64,000 nt of DNA from Thermovirga sp. (lineage in GTDB: Bacteria; Synergistota; Synergistia; Synergistales; Thermovirgaceae), in assembly GCF_017656375.1 (NCBI RefSeq), contig NZ_JACDOB010000003.1:16013-80012 (forward strand), read 5' to 3'. Positions 9,412-19,733 of this stretch are shown piece after piece. Within the stretch, counting starts at the first letter, position 1; each line of letters begins with the position of its first letter. The notes beneath the pieces were generated by a model. That model was not told where the DNA came from. It ran no database searches and worked only from the letters and a program-made list of their open reading frames with translations. A program made the translations under genes and the position numbers.

Positions 9412-11171
9412 GACTGTATCACCTCTAAAGAGCTCAATTCCTCTTCAAGCTCAGCGATATATTCCCTTTTCTTCGTTTCCATTTTCTCTACTTCCAAACC
9501 TTTCATGCGTTCTAGCCATAAAGGCAGAGAAATCCTATGTATTTGAGAGAAAAGAGCCCCATCTCTTATCTTTTTAGTAACTCTGTCATCAATTTCTCTA
9601 AAAAATTCCAGCAACATTTTTTGCTTCTTTGGAGGGCAAAAGGCATCTTTATCATCAAAGGCATTTTGCTGTAGATAAAAACTTTTAATCAGCCATGCCA
9701 AGTGCAATTTCCATCTATCCAAATCCTCTAAGGCATCTCTTCCAACTATCTGAACTAACTCCTGCAACCTCTTTTCTGATTCCAGCAGTTCTCTAAGCCA
9801 AAGCGTCAACATATTCCAGTCCTCACCCAATTCTCTTTTGAAATAGTCAGAGAGGGATCGCTCATATAAGGTATAACTAAGGTTCCAGTTGATGGAAGGG
9901 AAATGCCTTTGTTGCGCCAAAGATTTATCAAGAGCCCAGAAAGCTCCAGAAAGTCTTAGGCTTGCTTGGGTCACCGGCTCAGAAAAATCCCCTCCAGGAG
10001 GGGAAACCGCGTTAATGACCGTTATGGAACCCACGCGCTCCCTCGAACCCAAAACTTTAACCCTACCGGCTCTTTCGTAATACTGGGACAACCTTGATGA
10101 GAGGTACGCAGGATATCCTTCTTCTCCAGGCATTTCTTCCAACCTTCCGCTTATTTCCCTAAGGGCCTCAGCCCATCTTGAGGTGGAATCAGCCATTATA
10201 GCTACATTTTTCCCCATATCCCTAAAATATTCAGCCAACGTCATGCCTAAATAAATGCTTGCCTCTCGAGCTGCTACCGGCATGTTGGATGTGTTAGCTA
10301 TCAATATCATCCTATTCATTAGAGGATTTCCTGTTCTGGGATCTTTAAGATGAGGGAACTCTTCCAGAACTTCGGTCATCTCGTTTCCTCGCTCGCCACA
10401 ACCAATGTATATTATAATATCAGCATTACACCACTTGGCTAATGACTGTTGCGTAACCGTCTTGCCAGTCCCAAACCCTCCTGGGACAACAGAAGCTCCA
10501 CCCAACGCGACGGGGAACAGTGTATCTATTATTCTCTGTCCTGTGATCAATGGTTCATTAAACGGAAGGCGCCCCTTGAATGGCCTAGGCACCCTAACGT
10601 TCCATTTCTGCAGACATTGCAGAGTTAGCCCATCAGTAGAGCTAAAAAGAGAGTCTCCCGCACCGTACTCTCCTTCTTCGGCTATCCATGCTATCGTACC
10701 AGGTCTCTCTAGTGGAGGTATCATAAGATAATGTTCAAGCCCCCCCACATCAAGCATTACCCCGTAAATATCTCCTGGGAAATACTTCTGCCCCCTCTCC
10801 ATTAAAGGGATAAACTTCCACTTTCGATCCCGTGGAACCGTAGGAGCCTCAAAACCTTTCCTCAGAAATATATCTCCCTCATCACCCATTCTATCCAGCG
10901 GCCTACCTATCCCATCCAGAACAGAACCAAGAATACCAGGACCGAGTTCCACAGAAAGAAGCTCTCCACTAAAAAAAACTGGCTCGCCCACTCTTAAGCC
11001 ATTCGTATCTTCATAAACTTGCACATCCACAAAAGGCCCCCTTATACGAATAACCTCGCCAAGGAGCCTTTCATTCCCGACCTTAACCACCTCATAAAGA
11101 CGAGTAGAAACTTTAGATTCTGCTGTTATTACAGGACCAGCGATTCCTCTTATAACCCCTTCCCTATCCAT
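9408..11171 (-). CDS. atpA: V/A-type ATP synthase catalytic subunit A
   Basis: This is the catalytic subunit (587 residues from ATG 11171). The P-loop G-G-F-G-T-G-K-T lies at about 231-238, the A-subunit 'non-homologous' bulge occupies roughly 105-190, and I-A-N-T-S-N-M-P-V-A-A-R-E-A-S and M-A-D-S-T-S-R-W-A-E-A-L follow as expected. No intein interrupts it, although many archaeal homologues carry one. GGGGTGGG 7 nt before ATG 11171 decides this start over GTG 11183; the gene thus overlaps the subunit F stop by 8 nt. Confidence 0.97.
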   Translation of the reverse strand: MDREGVIRGIAGPVITAESKVSTRLYEVVKVGNERLLGEVIRIRGPFVDVQVYEDTNGLRVGEPVFFSGELLSVELGPGILGSVLDGIGRPLDRMGDEGDIFLRKGFEAPTVPRDRKWKFIPLMERGQKYFPGDIYGVMLDVGGLEHYLMIPPLERPGTIAWIAEEGEYGAGDSLFSSTDGLTLQCLQKWNVRVPRPFKGRLPFNEPLITGQRIIDTLFPVALGGASVVPGGFGTGKTVTQQSLAKWCNADIIIYIGCGERGNEMTEVLEEFPHLKDPRTGNPLMNRMILIANTSNMPVAAREASIYLGMTLAEYFRDMGKNVAIMADSTSRWAEALREISGRLEEMPGEEGYPAYLSSRLSQYYERAGRVKVLGSRERVGSITVINAVSPPGGDFSEPVTQASLRLSGAFWALDKSLAQQRHFPSINWNLSYTLYERSLSDYFKRELGEDWNMLTLWLRELLESEKRLQELVQIVGRDALEDLDRWKLHLAWLIKSFYLQQNAFDDKDAFCPPKKQKMLLEFFREIDDRVTKKIRDGALFSQIHRISLPLWLERMKGLEVEKMETKKREYIAELEEELSSLEVIQS

Positions 11172-11457
11172 CAAAGAACCCACCCCAACTTTCTTCAGGC
11201 AAACTAAAGGATGGCAAAACGATCCAAGAAGGCCTAGACATCTTCTCTATTCTTTTTTTGAATATCTCCGGAATTTCACAAAACCACTCTTCCTCGAGTA
11301 ATATCAAAGAAACATTACTTTCTACTAGAGTGCCCCAGATAGAACCTAGAGCTTTGGGATCGTTACACTCCACCGGCTCAAACCCTGAAAGGGACCATAG
11401 ATCAACGAACAAATCCCTACCCACTACCAAAGCTTTTTCACTCTTAAAACCATCCAT
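11164..11457 (-). CDS. atpF: V/A-type ATP synthase subunit F
   Basis: This is a small (97-residue) Rossmann-like subunit that binds subunit D in the rotor and influences catalysis. Identity rests on its size, on the V-V-G-R-D-L start with a hydrophobic central strand (N-V-S-L-I-L-L-E-E) and W-I-V-L-P, and on its position between subunits C and A, where F is found in bacterial V-ATPase operons. Similarity to model F subunits is modest, as is normal for this fast-evolving protein. Confidence 0.86.
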   Translation of the reverse strand: MDGFKSEKALVVGRDLFVDLWSLSGFEPVECNDPKALGSIWGTLVESNVSLILLEEEWFCEIPEIFKKRIEKMSRPSWIVLPSFSLPEESWGGFFDG

Positions 11458-11463
11458 CGCGTT

Positions 11464-12516
11464 TTACCTTTCTAACAAAATCAAGCGAGATAATATTTGA
11501 TCCGAAGGCATCCCTATCTGTAATCCCACAGATATAGTATTAAGATTTTGCCACTCGACCAATTGCATAGCTATATAAGCAATAGCAACGCCTATCCCCA
11601 TGAGGTCTTTTCTTCTCTGATAAATCTGCCAAAAAAGAAACTCTCTTATCACATTCCTCAACACAACATGCTCGTTGTAATTTACACCTATACTCTTTAA
11701 AACTCTTGCCCACGGCGTTCCTACCAAAAGATTCTCCCAGGAAGTAGCCTTAAATAATCGGCTGCGCTCTATCAGTCCCTGGACATCCATAAAATACTTA
11801 GCATAAGCAGCATCTTCACCATTACGCCTACTCTTTCTAGAAAACACATTAAAGTTCCAAATATCTATAGTTCTATGTATATATTCCAAAATTATTTTTT
11901 TGTTCTTGCCTGTTATGTCTTCTATTTTATCCATAGCATAACGGACCAATTGTGAGAGGTATTTCCTTTCTGCTTGCGGCAAAACTCCTGTTTGCTCTAA
12001 TTCCATGACAGCCCTGGCCAAGCATATCGCTATTTTATGCCCGTTCAATAAAAGCTTTCCTATTATCTCCTTGTTTGATTTGCAGTCCCATAACTCCTCT
12101 AACAATGAAACGGGCAAGGCTCCAAATGCATACCACTTCGGAGCCTTTTGTGTTTTGTTGCTTTCAGTTTTTAAAGCTCTCAATAAAAGCCGACCATTAT
12201 GAAGATCTGCTCGCATTAAAAGTAACTCTAACAACAGGCGTGGCTCACCAACGGCGAAAGCCTTCACTTTTTGCAAATTACTAGCAATGCCCCTGGCCAA
12301 AGCCTCATCTATTCTTTTTTCTAAGGAAAGATTGCTCTGGAGAAGTTCTTCCCTATAATTTCCCCCAAATTGCCCTTCTAATATAAAAGCTTCGAGCCCG
12401 TACAAGTCCCCATTTGCTAGCTTTAAATAATCCTCCCTTTTTAAAAAAAGATCCATTCTGGCCCTGAGCCTTGCATTTAAGTAACCGTAATTTTCATCAT
12501 ATTTTTTCAGCAACAT
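11464..12516 (-). CDS. atpC: V/A-type ATP synthase subunit C
   Basis: Subunit C (350 residues; V-type 'd'-like) is the all-helical funnel linking the central stalk to the proteolipid ring. The start Y-G-Y-L-N-A-R-L-R-A and the helical repeats with L-E-A-F-I-L-E-G-Q-F-G-G and the N-L-Q-K-V-K-A-F-A segment fit the family. AGAGG 6 nt upstream picks ATG 12516 rather than the TTG three bases earlier. It overlaps the 3' end of subunit E by 20 nt. Confidence 0.92.
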   Translation of the reverse strand: MLLKKYDENYGYLNARLRARMDLFLKREDYLKLANGDLYGLEAFILEGQFGGNYREELLQSNLSLEKRIDEALARGIASNLQKVKAFAVGEPRLLLELLLMRADLHNGRLLLRALKTESNKTQKAPKWYAFGALPVSLLEELWDCKSNKEIIGKLLLNGHKIAICLARAVMELEQTGVLPQAERKYLSQLVRYAMDKIEDITGKNKKIILEYIHRTIDIWNFNVFSRKSRRNGEDAAYAKYFMDVQGLIERSRLFKATSWENLLVGTPWARVLKSIGVNYNEHVVLRNVIREFLFWQIYQRRKDLMGIGVAIAYIAMQLVEWQNLNTISVGLQIGMPSDQILSRLILLER

Positions 12517-13135
12517 CAAAAACCTCTTTATACTTGGTTGACAACCTTTTTCTTATTTCTTCTTTTAGTTTTTCTGCCCTGGTATATATAGTGTTATCAA
12601 CTATCTTTTTCCTTGTGTTTACATCTAAAACCTTACATCCTCCAAACGCTAACGTTTGATCTTCTTGGTCCACTTCAACCCCTGCAATAAGGGGATGATT
12701 CAACAACAAATCTTTATCCTCTGGACGAACAACAACAACTGCCGGCTCACCAAGCACCATCAAGGCTTCCTTTACGAGCCGTCCAAGAAGAACGCTATAC
12801 CCCTCTTGGTCGTTAGAAGCAAGCCTGCGCAGATGATCCTCCAAAGAGGATAGGGTCCTTTCATAAACATCGTTTATTTCCTTGTAAATTAAGTCCATTA
12901 ATTCCCCTTTGACGTTATCCTTTTCCATCCGCAAAGTTTGCTCATACTTGGCTTGCAACATCTTCCTTATCTGGTTAATTTCAACTTCCGTCTTTTGCCT
13001 ATATTGAGCCGCCAGTTCCGTCAATATCTCTTCATGCTCTTTCCTTAAAGCCTCTAGCCTCTTTTCGTACTCCTCCTCTAAAGCCTTCTTAAAAAGTTCT
13101 ATTGAGTTACTCTCGTCCATTGATTCCAAAACCAT
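12497..13135 (-). CDS. atpE: V/A-type ATP synthase subunit E (peripheral stalk)
   Basis: Subunit E (212 residues) pairs with subunit H/G to form the peripheral stalk that holds the A3B3 head static. The N-terminal half is a charged coiled coil (residues 8-75, rich in E, K and R). The C-terminal half is a mixed alpha/beta domain with V-V-V-R-P-E-D and F-G-G-C-K-V-L-D. It lies between the proteolipid gene and subunit C. An alternative start is ATG 13120; neither ribosome binding site is strong. Confidence 0.9.
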   Translation of the reverse strand: MVLESMDESNSIELFKKALEEEYEKRLEALRKEHEEILTELAAQYRQKTEVEINQIRKMLQAKYEQTLRMEKDNVKGELMDLIYKEINDVYERTLSSLEDHLRRLASNDQEGYSVLLGRLVKEALMVLGEPAVVVVRPEDKDLLLNHPLIAGVEVDQEDQTLAFGGCKVLDVNTRKKIVDNTIYTRAEKLKEEIRKRLSTKYKEVFDVAEKI

Positions 13136-13151
13136 AGGATAGCCACAACCT

Positions 13152-13370
13152 TTATGCGAACTGCAATATCAACATGATAGCCACAACAAAGCCAAGTATA
13201 ACCATGGTCTCCGGTATGGCTTCAAGTATTATAATGATTCCTCCAGTTTCCGGCTTTTCTGCAATGGTTCCTGCTCCGGAGCTACCTATCTTAGCCTGGG
13301 CATAAGCAGTAGCAAGGGCTGGCAGTCCAACCGCCAAAGCAGCAGCAAGAGCTATCAGTGCTTTTTCCAT
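13152..13370 (-). CDS. atpK: V/A-type ATP synthase proteolipid subunit K (c ring), two-helix form
   Basis: This 72-residue proteolipid forms the ion-carrying membrane ring. It is a single hairpin (helix 1 about 3-25, polar loop A-E-K-P-E at 37-41, helix 2 about 44-70) rather than the four-helix 16-kDa form of Enterococcus hirae. The ion-binding carboxylate should be Glu54 in P-E-T-M-V-I-L-G-F. Gln25 in helix 1 and Thr55 next to the glutamate resemble Na+-binding proteolipids, so Na+ coupling is plausible but inferred. GGAGGAG lies 9 nt upstream; the start overlaps the end of subunit I by 16 nt. Confidence 0.95.
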   Translation of the reverse strand: MEKALIALAAALAVGLPALATAYAQAKIGSSGAGTIAEKPETGGIIIILEAIPETMVILGFVVAIMLILQFA

Positions 13371-15271
13371 TTTTTAAATCTCCTCCTTGAAAAAGGTTTA
13401 TACGGTTTACCTCCGCCTTCATAAAACTTCCCTAGAAACTCCACATAGTGCAACCTTGCAGAATGCAAACTTGACCCTGCTATAGCAAGAACAAAATTCA
13501 AAAGATGCAGTGCTAAAGCCAAAAAGAGACCAAAGATGGACATTCCCAAGACATCCAAAAATTTAGTTGCTACAGCAGCTAATATAGCAGAGGAAAGTCC
13601 TATGGCAGCTATTCGGACATAACTTAAGATATTCCCAATAGAGCCTATTGATTCCGCTAAAGCGCCTATTCCGCCACCAACAATAAGCAAAACCACCCCT
13701 ACAAACAAAACAACTCCCCATGAAACAAAAATCTCCTTCGGGAGCCAGCCTTTCAATGTTACTAAAGCTCCAATTAGAGCTAGCAAAACAAATAAGTTTC
13801 CCAGTTTCTCCAACCACAAGTGCCTTTTCTTGCTTTTTACCCCCTGGATAAAACCCAAAAGCAATCCCAACACCACGTGCCCTAACCCTACAGCCACGGC
13901 AAATATCATAATTGGCATAACGACGTGAGAACGCTCAAGCCACATAGGCTCCAAGTGAAAGAGCCTCTTCCCTATATCGCCAAAGTATTCGCCAAACAGC
14001 ACCCCCCACACAACACTCCAAAAAGCAACAAAAAGCATTATGCTCCCTACATCTGCCCATAATCTGCTTTTAGCCTTCTTTTTTATCACATATCCAATAA
14101 GAGCTATTATGGCTCCATATCCCACATCTCCCACCATACACCCAGAAAAGAAGGGGAAAAATATCCCAATTAAAAAAGTGGGGTCTATGCCTGAATACCT
14201 AAGAGGGGGCATAAGTTGCAAAAATCTCTCAAAGGGCCTAAAGAGTGGCGGATTCAAAAGTGCAGTAGGAACTTTATGCCATTCTGTCTCCTTGGGTCGC
14301 CTCCACATTAGCAGCACCCTAGATCCAAAATGATTTTTCAAGGCTAAAATGGTTCGTTTTAGTTCAATCTCTGGTATCCATCCCTCAAGGCAAAACATGT
14401 AACCTTCTGTCTTGGTAGTTTTTTCTACCACAACCTCCTCAAGACGCTCTTCCACAAAAATGTATATAGCTGCTAATTTAGGCCCCCAATTATCTTTTGT
14501 TTCCCTTAGTTCATTTTCAATTTTAGAAAGCTCCTTAGGAATATCTTTATAAAGATTTTCCATATATTTAACAGAAGCAATGAAATCGCCAACTGCATAT
14601 TCCTCTGGAAGAGTCCATCTAACGGCGTTTTCTTCCTCCATCACTTTCTCGACATTAGAAAGCCATTCTTCTGGCCCTGCCAGGGCGATCACAGATTCTC
14701 CTTCGCTCAATTTTGCAACGTGATACCTAAAGGCAGCATCGCTTTTAGCAAAACTATCTGCTTCCTGTCGCAATGATTTCAATCTATTCAAAAGTCTTGA
14801 CAGGTTCGTTTCATATATCCACCAAAAGCCTATGGAGTGGCCCTTAGCCTTCTCTGCTTTCCAAAAAGAATCGAAATGATGGGCTATCTTAAGAACTCGC
14901 CTTAGTTTCTCTGCCTGTTTTTTCAATTCCATCTGTCGATCTTTAAGTTTACCCAAGCGTTCGTTAAACTCATCTAAACTTCCTTGCAAGGCTTTTAAAA
15001 CACCATCACTGAAGTCAGGAATAAATTCTCTCTGCTTTTCAAGGTAATCATCTGTTAAGCTTTCCCAATCTTTCCATTCCAAGGCCTCAATAAGGCCTAA
15101 TATAGCATGCCGCAATTTCTGAAGGCTTTTCAAAGAAGGTGAGTCTTGAATTTTTGGAGTCGTATCCATCTGCACAAGATGAACAACGCCAAGGTCATGT
15201 AAAACCTTGACGAGCCTAGAGCGATCACTAGAGAGCCCCCAAACGGCAATACGCAGCATATCCAGAATCAC
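13355..15271 (-). CDS. atpI: V/A-type ATP synthase subunit I (a subunit)
   Basis: This 638-residue stator subunit combines a cytosolic, coiled-coil-rich N-terminal half (1 to about 340) that holds the peripheral stalks with a membrane half of seven to eight helices (about 355-620) that forms the ion half-channels. The motif F-F-P-F-F-S-G-C-M-V-G-D-V-G-Y-G is characteristic, and the C-terminal L-S-Y-V-R-I-A-A-I-G-L-S helix carries the essential arginine facing the ring. GTG 15271 follows GGAGG at 7 nt and overlaps the stop of the upstream subunit (GTGA). Confidence 0.96.
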   Translation of the reverse strand: MILDMLRIAVWGLSSDRSRLVKVLHDLGVVHLVQMDTTPKIQDSPSLKSLQKLRHAILGLIEALEWKDWESLTDDYLEKQREFIPDFSDGVLKALQGSLDEFNERLGKLKDRQMELKKQAEKLRRVLKIAHHFDSFWKAEKAKGHSIGFWWIYETNLSRLLNRLKSLRQEADSFAKSDAAFRYHVAKLSEGESVIALAGPEEWLSNVEKVMEEENAVRWTLPEEYAVGDFIASVKYMENLYKDIPKELSKIENELRETKDNWGPKLAAIYIFVEERLEEVVVEKTTKTEGYMFCLEGWIPEIELKRTILALKNHFGSRVLLMWRRPKETEWHKVPTALLNPPLFRPFERFLQLMPPLRYSGIDPTFLIGIFFPFFSGCMVGDVGYGAIIALIGYVIKKKAKSRLWADVGSIMLFVAFWSVVWGVLFGEYFGDIGKRLFHLEPMWLERSHVVMPIMIFAVAVGLGHVVLGLLLGFIQGVKSKKRHLWLEKLGNLFVLLALIGALVTLKGWLPKEIFVSWGVVLFVGVVLLIVGGGIGALAESIGSIGNILSYVRIAAIGLSSAILAAVATKFLDVLGMSIFGLFLALALHLLNFVLAIAGSSLHSARLHYVEFLGKFYEGGGKPYKPFSRRRFKKWKKH

Positions 15272-15636
15272 GTCGCTACCTCCGATTCATTGCCCATAAC
15301 TTTATCAAAAACTACACTTTTCACCTCTTCTATTAGAGTTTCTCTATCTATTTTAGCTATTGCAGCTTCTATCTCTGCTTTAGCTTTATCTCTATAAAGT
15401 CGAATCTCTCTCTCCAATTTGTTCTCAAACGCACTCCACTCATCCAAACTTTTTTTTATTGTCTCTTCGCTCATCAGCTTAAATTTCCCCTCTGCTTCAC
15501 GCTTCTGCTTTTCTAAGAGTGCCTTCTCTTCTTCGTAACGTGCTTCTAATTGTTCTTTAAAACTCATAAGCTCTGAAGATACATCCCAAGAAAGATCTTC
15601 TTGGTTCCTTCCCTTTTTCAGCTTACTCCATAGCAT
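15268..15636 (-). CDS. atpH: V/A-type ATP synthase subunit H/G (peripheral stalk coiled coil)
   Basis: This is a 122-residue, highly charged, predicted continuous coiled coil (about 22-100) with no other recognisable domain. By position (directly before subunit I) and character it is the H (G-type) subunit that pairs with subunit E in the peripheral stalk. It overlaps both neighbours: 14 nt with the CBS gene upstream and 4 nt with subunit I downstream. Sequence alone would not identify it; the operon context decides. Confidence 0.82.
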   Translation of the reverse strand: MLWSKLKKGRNQEDLSWDVSSELMSFKEQLEARYEEEKALLEKQKREAEGKFKLMSEETIKKSLDEWSAFENKLEREIRLYRDKAKAEIEAAIAKIDRETLIEEVKSVVFDKVMGNESEVAT

Positions 15637-16096
15637 CGCACAAATCGCCTTCCATTATAAATTCAAAAAATGCGCCCCTATCTATAATTCCCACAAGCTT
15701 CCCATCTTGCACCACAGGGAGTCTCTTGATTTTTTTTCGCAACATTAAATCAGCAACCGTCATAAGACTAGCTTCAGGGGTCACATATACAGGATCCTTG
15801 GTCATCAAATCTTTAACTTTTTGTTTTCCCATTGCACAAAGTCTTCGCAACAAGTTTCCCTCACAAGCATCTAAAAACGTACTTTGCGCCAAAATCTCCA
15901 GATATGTAGGCACAGCTCCCTGTAATATGTCTTTCTCCGAAAGAAAGCCCACCAATACCCAATCATCTCGTACAACGGGTACTCCGGAAAGCCTTTGGCT
16001 GTAGAGCACATGCAAAGCATCAATCACCAATTCATCTTCCGAAAGAGCTGTTAGGTCCCTATTCATCAATTTTTCTGCATTAATTTCCATCCTCAT
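15623..16096 (-). CDS. CBS-pair (Bateman) domain protein at the head of the V-ATPase genes
   Basis: This 157-residue protein is made of two CBS motifs, about 5-60 (A-E-K-L-M-N-R-D-L ... G-V-P-V-V-R-D-D) and 95-150 (V-K-D-L-M-T-K-D-P-V-Y-V-T-P-E ... R-L-P-V-V-Q-D-G-K-L-V-G-I-I-D). Stand-alone CBS pairs usually sense adenine nucleotides or SAM. The gene overlaps the upstream glycosyltransferase by 17 nt and the V-ATPase H subunit by 14 nt, so it is made in step with the ATPase. A role in sensing energy state is possible, but nothing in the sequence proves it. Confidence 0.88.
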   Translation of the reverse strand: MRMEINAEKLMNRDLTALSEDELVIDALHVLYSQRLSGVPVVRDDWVLVGFLSEKDILQGAVPTYLEILAQSTFLDACEGNLLRRLCAMGKQKVKDLMTKDPVYVTPEASLMTVADLMLRKKIKRLPVVQDGKLVGIIDRGAFFEFIMEGDLCDAME

Positions 16097-17804
16097 ACCA
16101 TCCTCTGTCTAAACCTAATTTAGTCAGTAAAACAAAAACTCCAAATATGGGAAGAGCCCTAACTCGCTTCCATCGCCAAGGCTCTTGTATAAGGCGAAAC
16201 AGCCATTCCATGCCAAAGTTTTGCCATATAATTGGGGCCCTGCGCAATTTTCCTGATAACACATCAAAGCTTCCGCCTACTCCTATAGATACAACTCCAT
16301 CTAAAGAATCTCTATATTTACTCATCCATATCTCTTGCTTAGGCACCCCAAGACCCACCAAAAGGAAACGTGCACCGCTATTTTTTATTTTTTCTACTAC
16401 TTTTTCTTCCTCAGCCTCATCAAAGTACCCGTGATGAGTACCTGCAATCTTAAGCCCCGGATATTTCTTTGCCATATTTTCAGCCGCCATAGCAGCAACA
16501 CCCTCAGCGCCACCTAAAAAATATATAGGGATTTCTTCATACGCTGCAGTTCGGCACATCCTCTCGACAAAATCTATACCTGCTATCCTCTCTTGCACGG
16601 GCATTCCTAAAAAACGCAAAGCTAAGGTTAGTCCCTTCCCATCAGGCAATACCATATCAGCACACTTAACACAGTTAGCATACACTTTATCTTTTCTTGC
16701 CCTGAGGGTGGCCAACGCATCTAAAGTTACTATATATCTGCTGTCTTGTTTTTTTGCCTTTAACCAATACAAGACTTTAGAAACAGCATAATCTGCAGAT
16801 ACGTTGTCTATGGGTATTCCCCAAAGTTTAGGTCGCCTTTCTATCGCCAAGGTTTTTCTTTTACCTTTCAACACAAACCAAGCATAGCAACATATACCAG
16901 CTATAACCGCAAGCCCCACGTAAACAGGAATGGTCCTATGAGGTCGCATTTGTATCACTGCAACTGCTACTCCAAGGGCAGCACTTATCCCCCCTACTAC
17001 TCTTACTGACGTAGCGTGATCAAATCCTTTATCAAGCAATTTTCGGTAAAGAGATATGGTTCCTCCACTATTTACATCAAAGGCAATACTTATAAAGTTT
17101 AGGGATTTTTCCACTATTGGTATTGCAAACAATCCCAACGGAAGTATCATCAAAGTAGAGAATGTTACCCCTTTACTCACACCTAGGATGGAAGTACCAG
17201 AAATAAGGATACCCCACATAGCCGCCAGAGGCTCTCCCAACCGCCGATATGCATGTCCGTGCCTGCTCCAAAAAACTGCCAAAATAAACACGGCCAGAAG
17301 AGATATCTGGAAGGCTCCTCCTAAATTTTGACCCGAAAGCCCAGTTACAAGAAGCATTATTGTCCACGTTATTGCAAGTAAAAAACCCGCCAAGCCTGGA
17401 ACTCGGTCCAACTCCTGAAGCAACAACGGATATAAGCCAACCCACAAGGACGTTATTATCAGAGACATCCATCCCTGAAAATAGAAGTACTCCGCTCCTG
17501 AGAATCTAATAAATTCAATTCTCAATCCCAGCAAAGCAAACAAAAAACCTATAAAAAAGTAGAATAGCACCCCCCCTTTGGAGGGGAAATACTTTTGAAA
17601 CATTCCTGCAGCTGCGCCTAGCACACTCAATGCAACAACTGGCAAAATGCCCTCTTCTTTAAGCCAAAGGGCAGCTATAGACCACACACCGACAAATAAT
17701 AAATCTTTTACGTAGTAGTATTGGTCTTTAGCTAAAATTTTTTTAATCCGCCTTTGGATCAAGAACATGCCTATGGGCATTAAAATTACAAAGGCAAAAA
17801 GCAC
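16080..17804 (-). CDS. Degenerate WecA/MraY-like membrane domain fused to a WecG/TagA/CpsF glycosyltransferase
   Basis: This is a 574-residue fusion. Residues 1 to about 325 are membrane-spanning and look like the polyprenyl-phosphate sugar-1-phosphate transferase family (C-terminal L-Y-R-K-L-L-D-K-G-F, then G-G-I-S-A-A-L-G-V). The acidic catalytic positions expected there seem to be replaced: F-Q-K-Y for the D-D pair, E-L-D-R-V-P-G for N-L-I-D-G-L-D-G, R-L-G-E-P-L-A for M-G-D-T-G-S. Residues about 337-560 are a GT26 domain (V-L-P-D-G, A-G-I-D-F-V-E, L-G-G-A-E-G, G-V-P-K-Q-E, G-V-G-G-S-F-D). It probably transfers a sugar to a lipid-linked precursor at the membrane. The first standard in-frame start is GTG 17804, but it has no good ribosome binding site. 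Confidence 0.85.
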   Translation of the reverse strand: MLFAFVILMPIGMFLIQRRIKKILAKDQYYYVKDLLFVGVWSIAALWLKEEGILPVVALSVLGAAAGMFQKYFPSKGGVLFYFFIGFLFALLGLRIEFIRFSGAEYFYFQGWMSLIITSLWVGLYPLLLQELDRVPGLAGFLLAITWTIMLLVTGLSGQNLGGAFQISLLAVFILAVFWSRHGHAYRRLGEPLAAMWGILISGTSILGVSKGVTFSTLMILPLGLFAIPIVEKSLNFISIAFDVNSGGTISLYRKLLDKGFDHATSVRVVGGISAALGVAVAVIQMRPHRTIPVYVGLAVIAGICCYAWFVLKGKRKTLAIERRPKLWGIPIDNVSADYAVSKVLYWLKAKKQDSRYIVTLDALATLRARKDKVYANCVKCADMVLPDGKGLTLALRFLGMPVQERIAGIDFVERMCRTAAYEEIPIYFLGGAEGVAAMAAENMAKKYPGLKIAGTHHGYFDEAEEEKVVEKIKNSGARFLLVGLGVPKQEIWMSKYRDSLDGVVSIGVGGSFDVLSGKLRRAPIIWQNFGMEWLFRLIQEPWRWKRVRALPIFGVFVLLTKLGLDRGWYEDGN

Positions 17805-17889
17805 GTAAACATCTTTATATGCTTCTATGATGTCTCACCTCTTTACATTCAGCTCAGCACAACTTTCTATTCATGCCCTTCCTTATGCT

Positions 17890-17898
17890 ATTTTACCA
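17890..17898 (-). promoter_or_regulatory. Possible extended -10 promoter for the glycosyltransferase/V-ATPase operon
   Basis: The minus strand reads TGG-TAAAAT (17898-17890), an extended -10 element about 30 nt after the serS stop. No good -35 is present at 17-bp spacing. Transcription would begin near 17883 and read through the glycosyltransferase, CBS and V-ATPase genes. The rest of the 119-nt gap (17805-17923) shows no terminator-like hairpin, so read-through from serS is also possible. Confidence 0.4.
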
Positions 17899-17923
17899 TG
17901 TATGGGAGCAAAGCCAGCGATAC

Positions 17924-19679
<1,756 letters not shown>

Positions 19680-19733
19680 TTTATCTACCCCTTCTTTCAT
19701 TATTTTCTAAAAAACTCAAACATTCCTGCTCCC

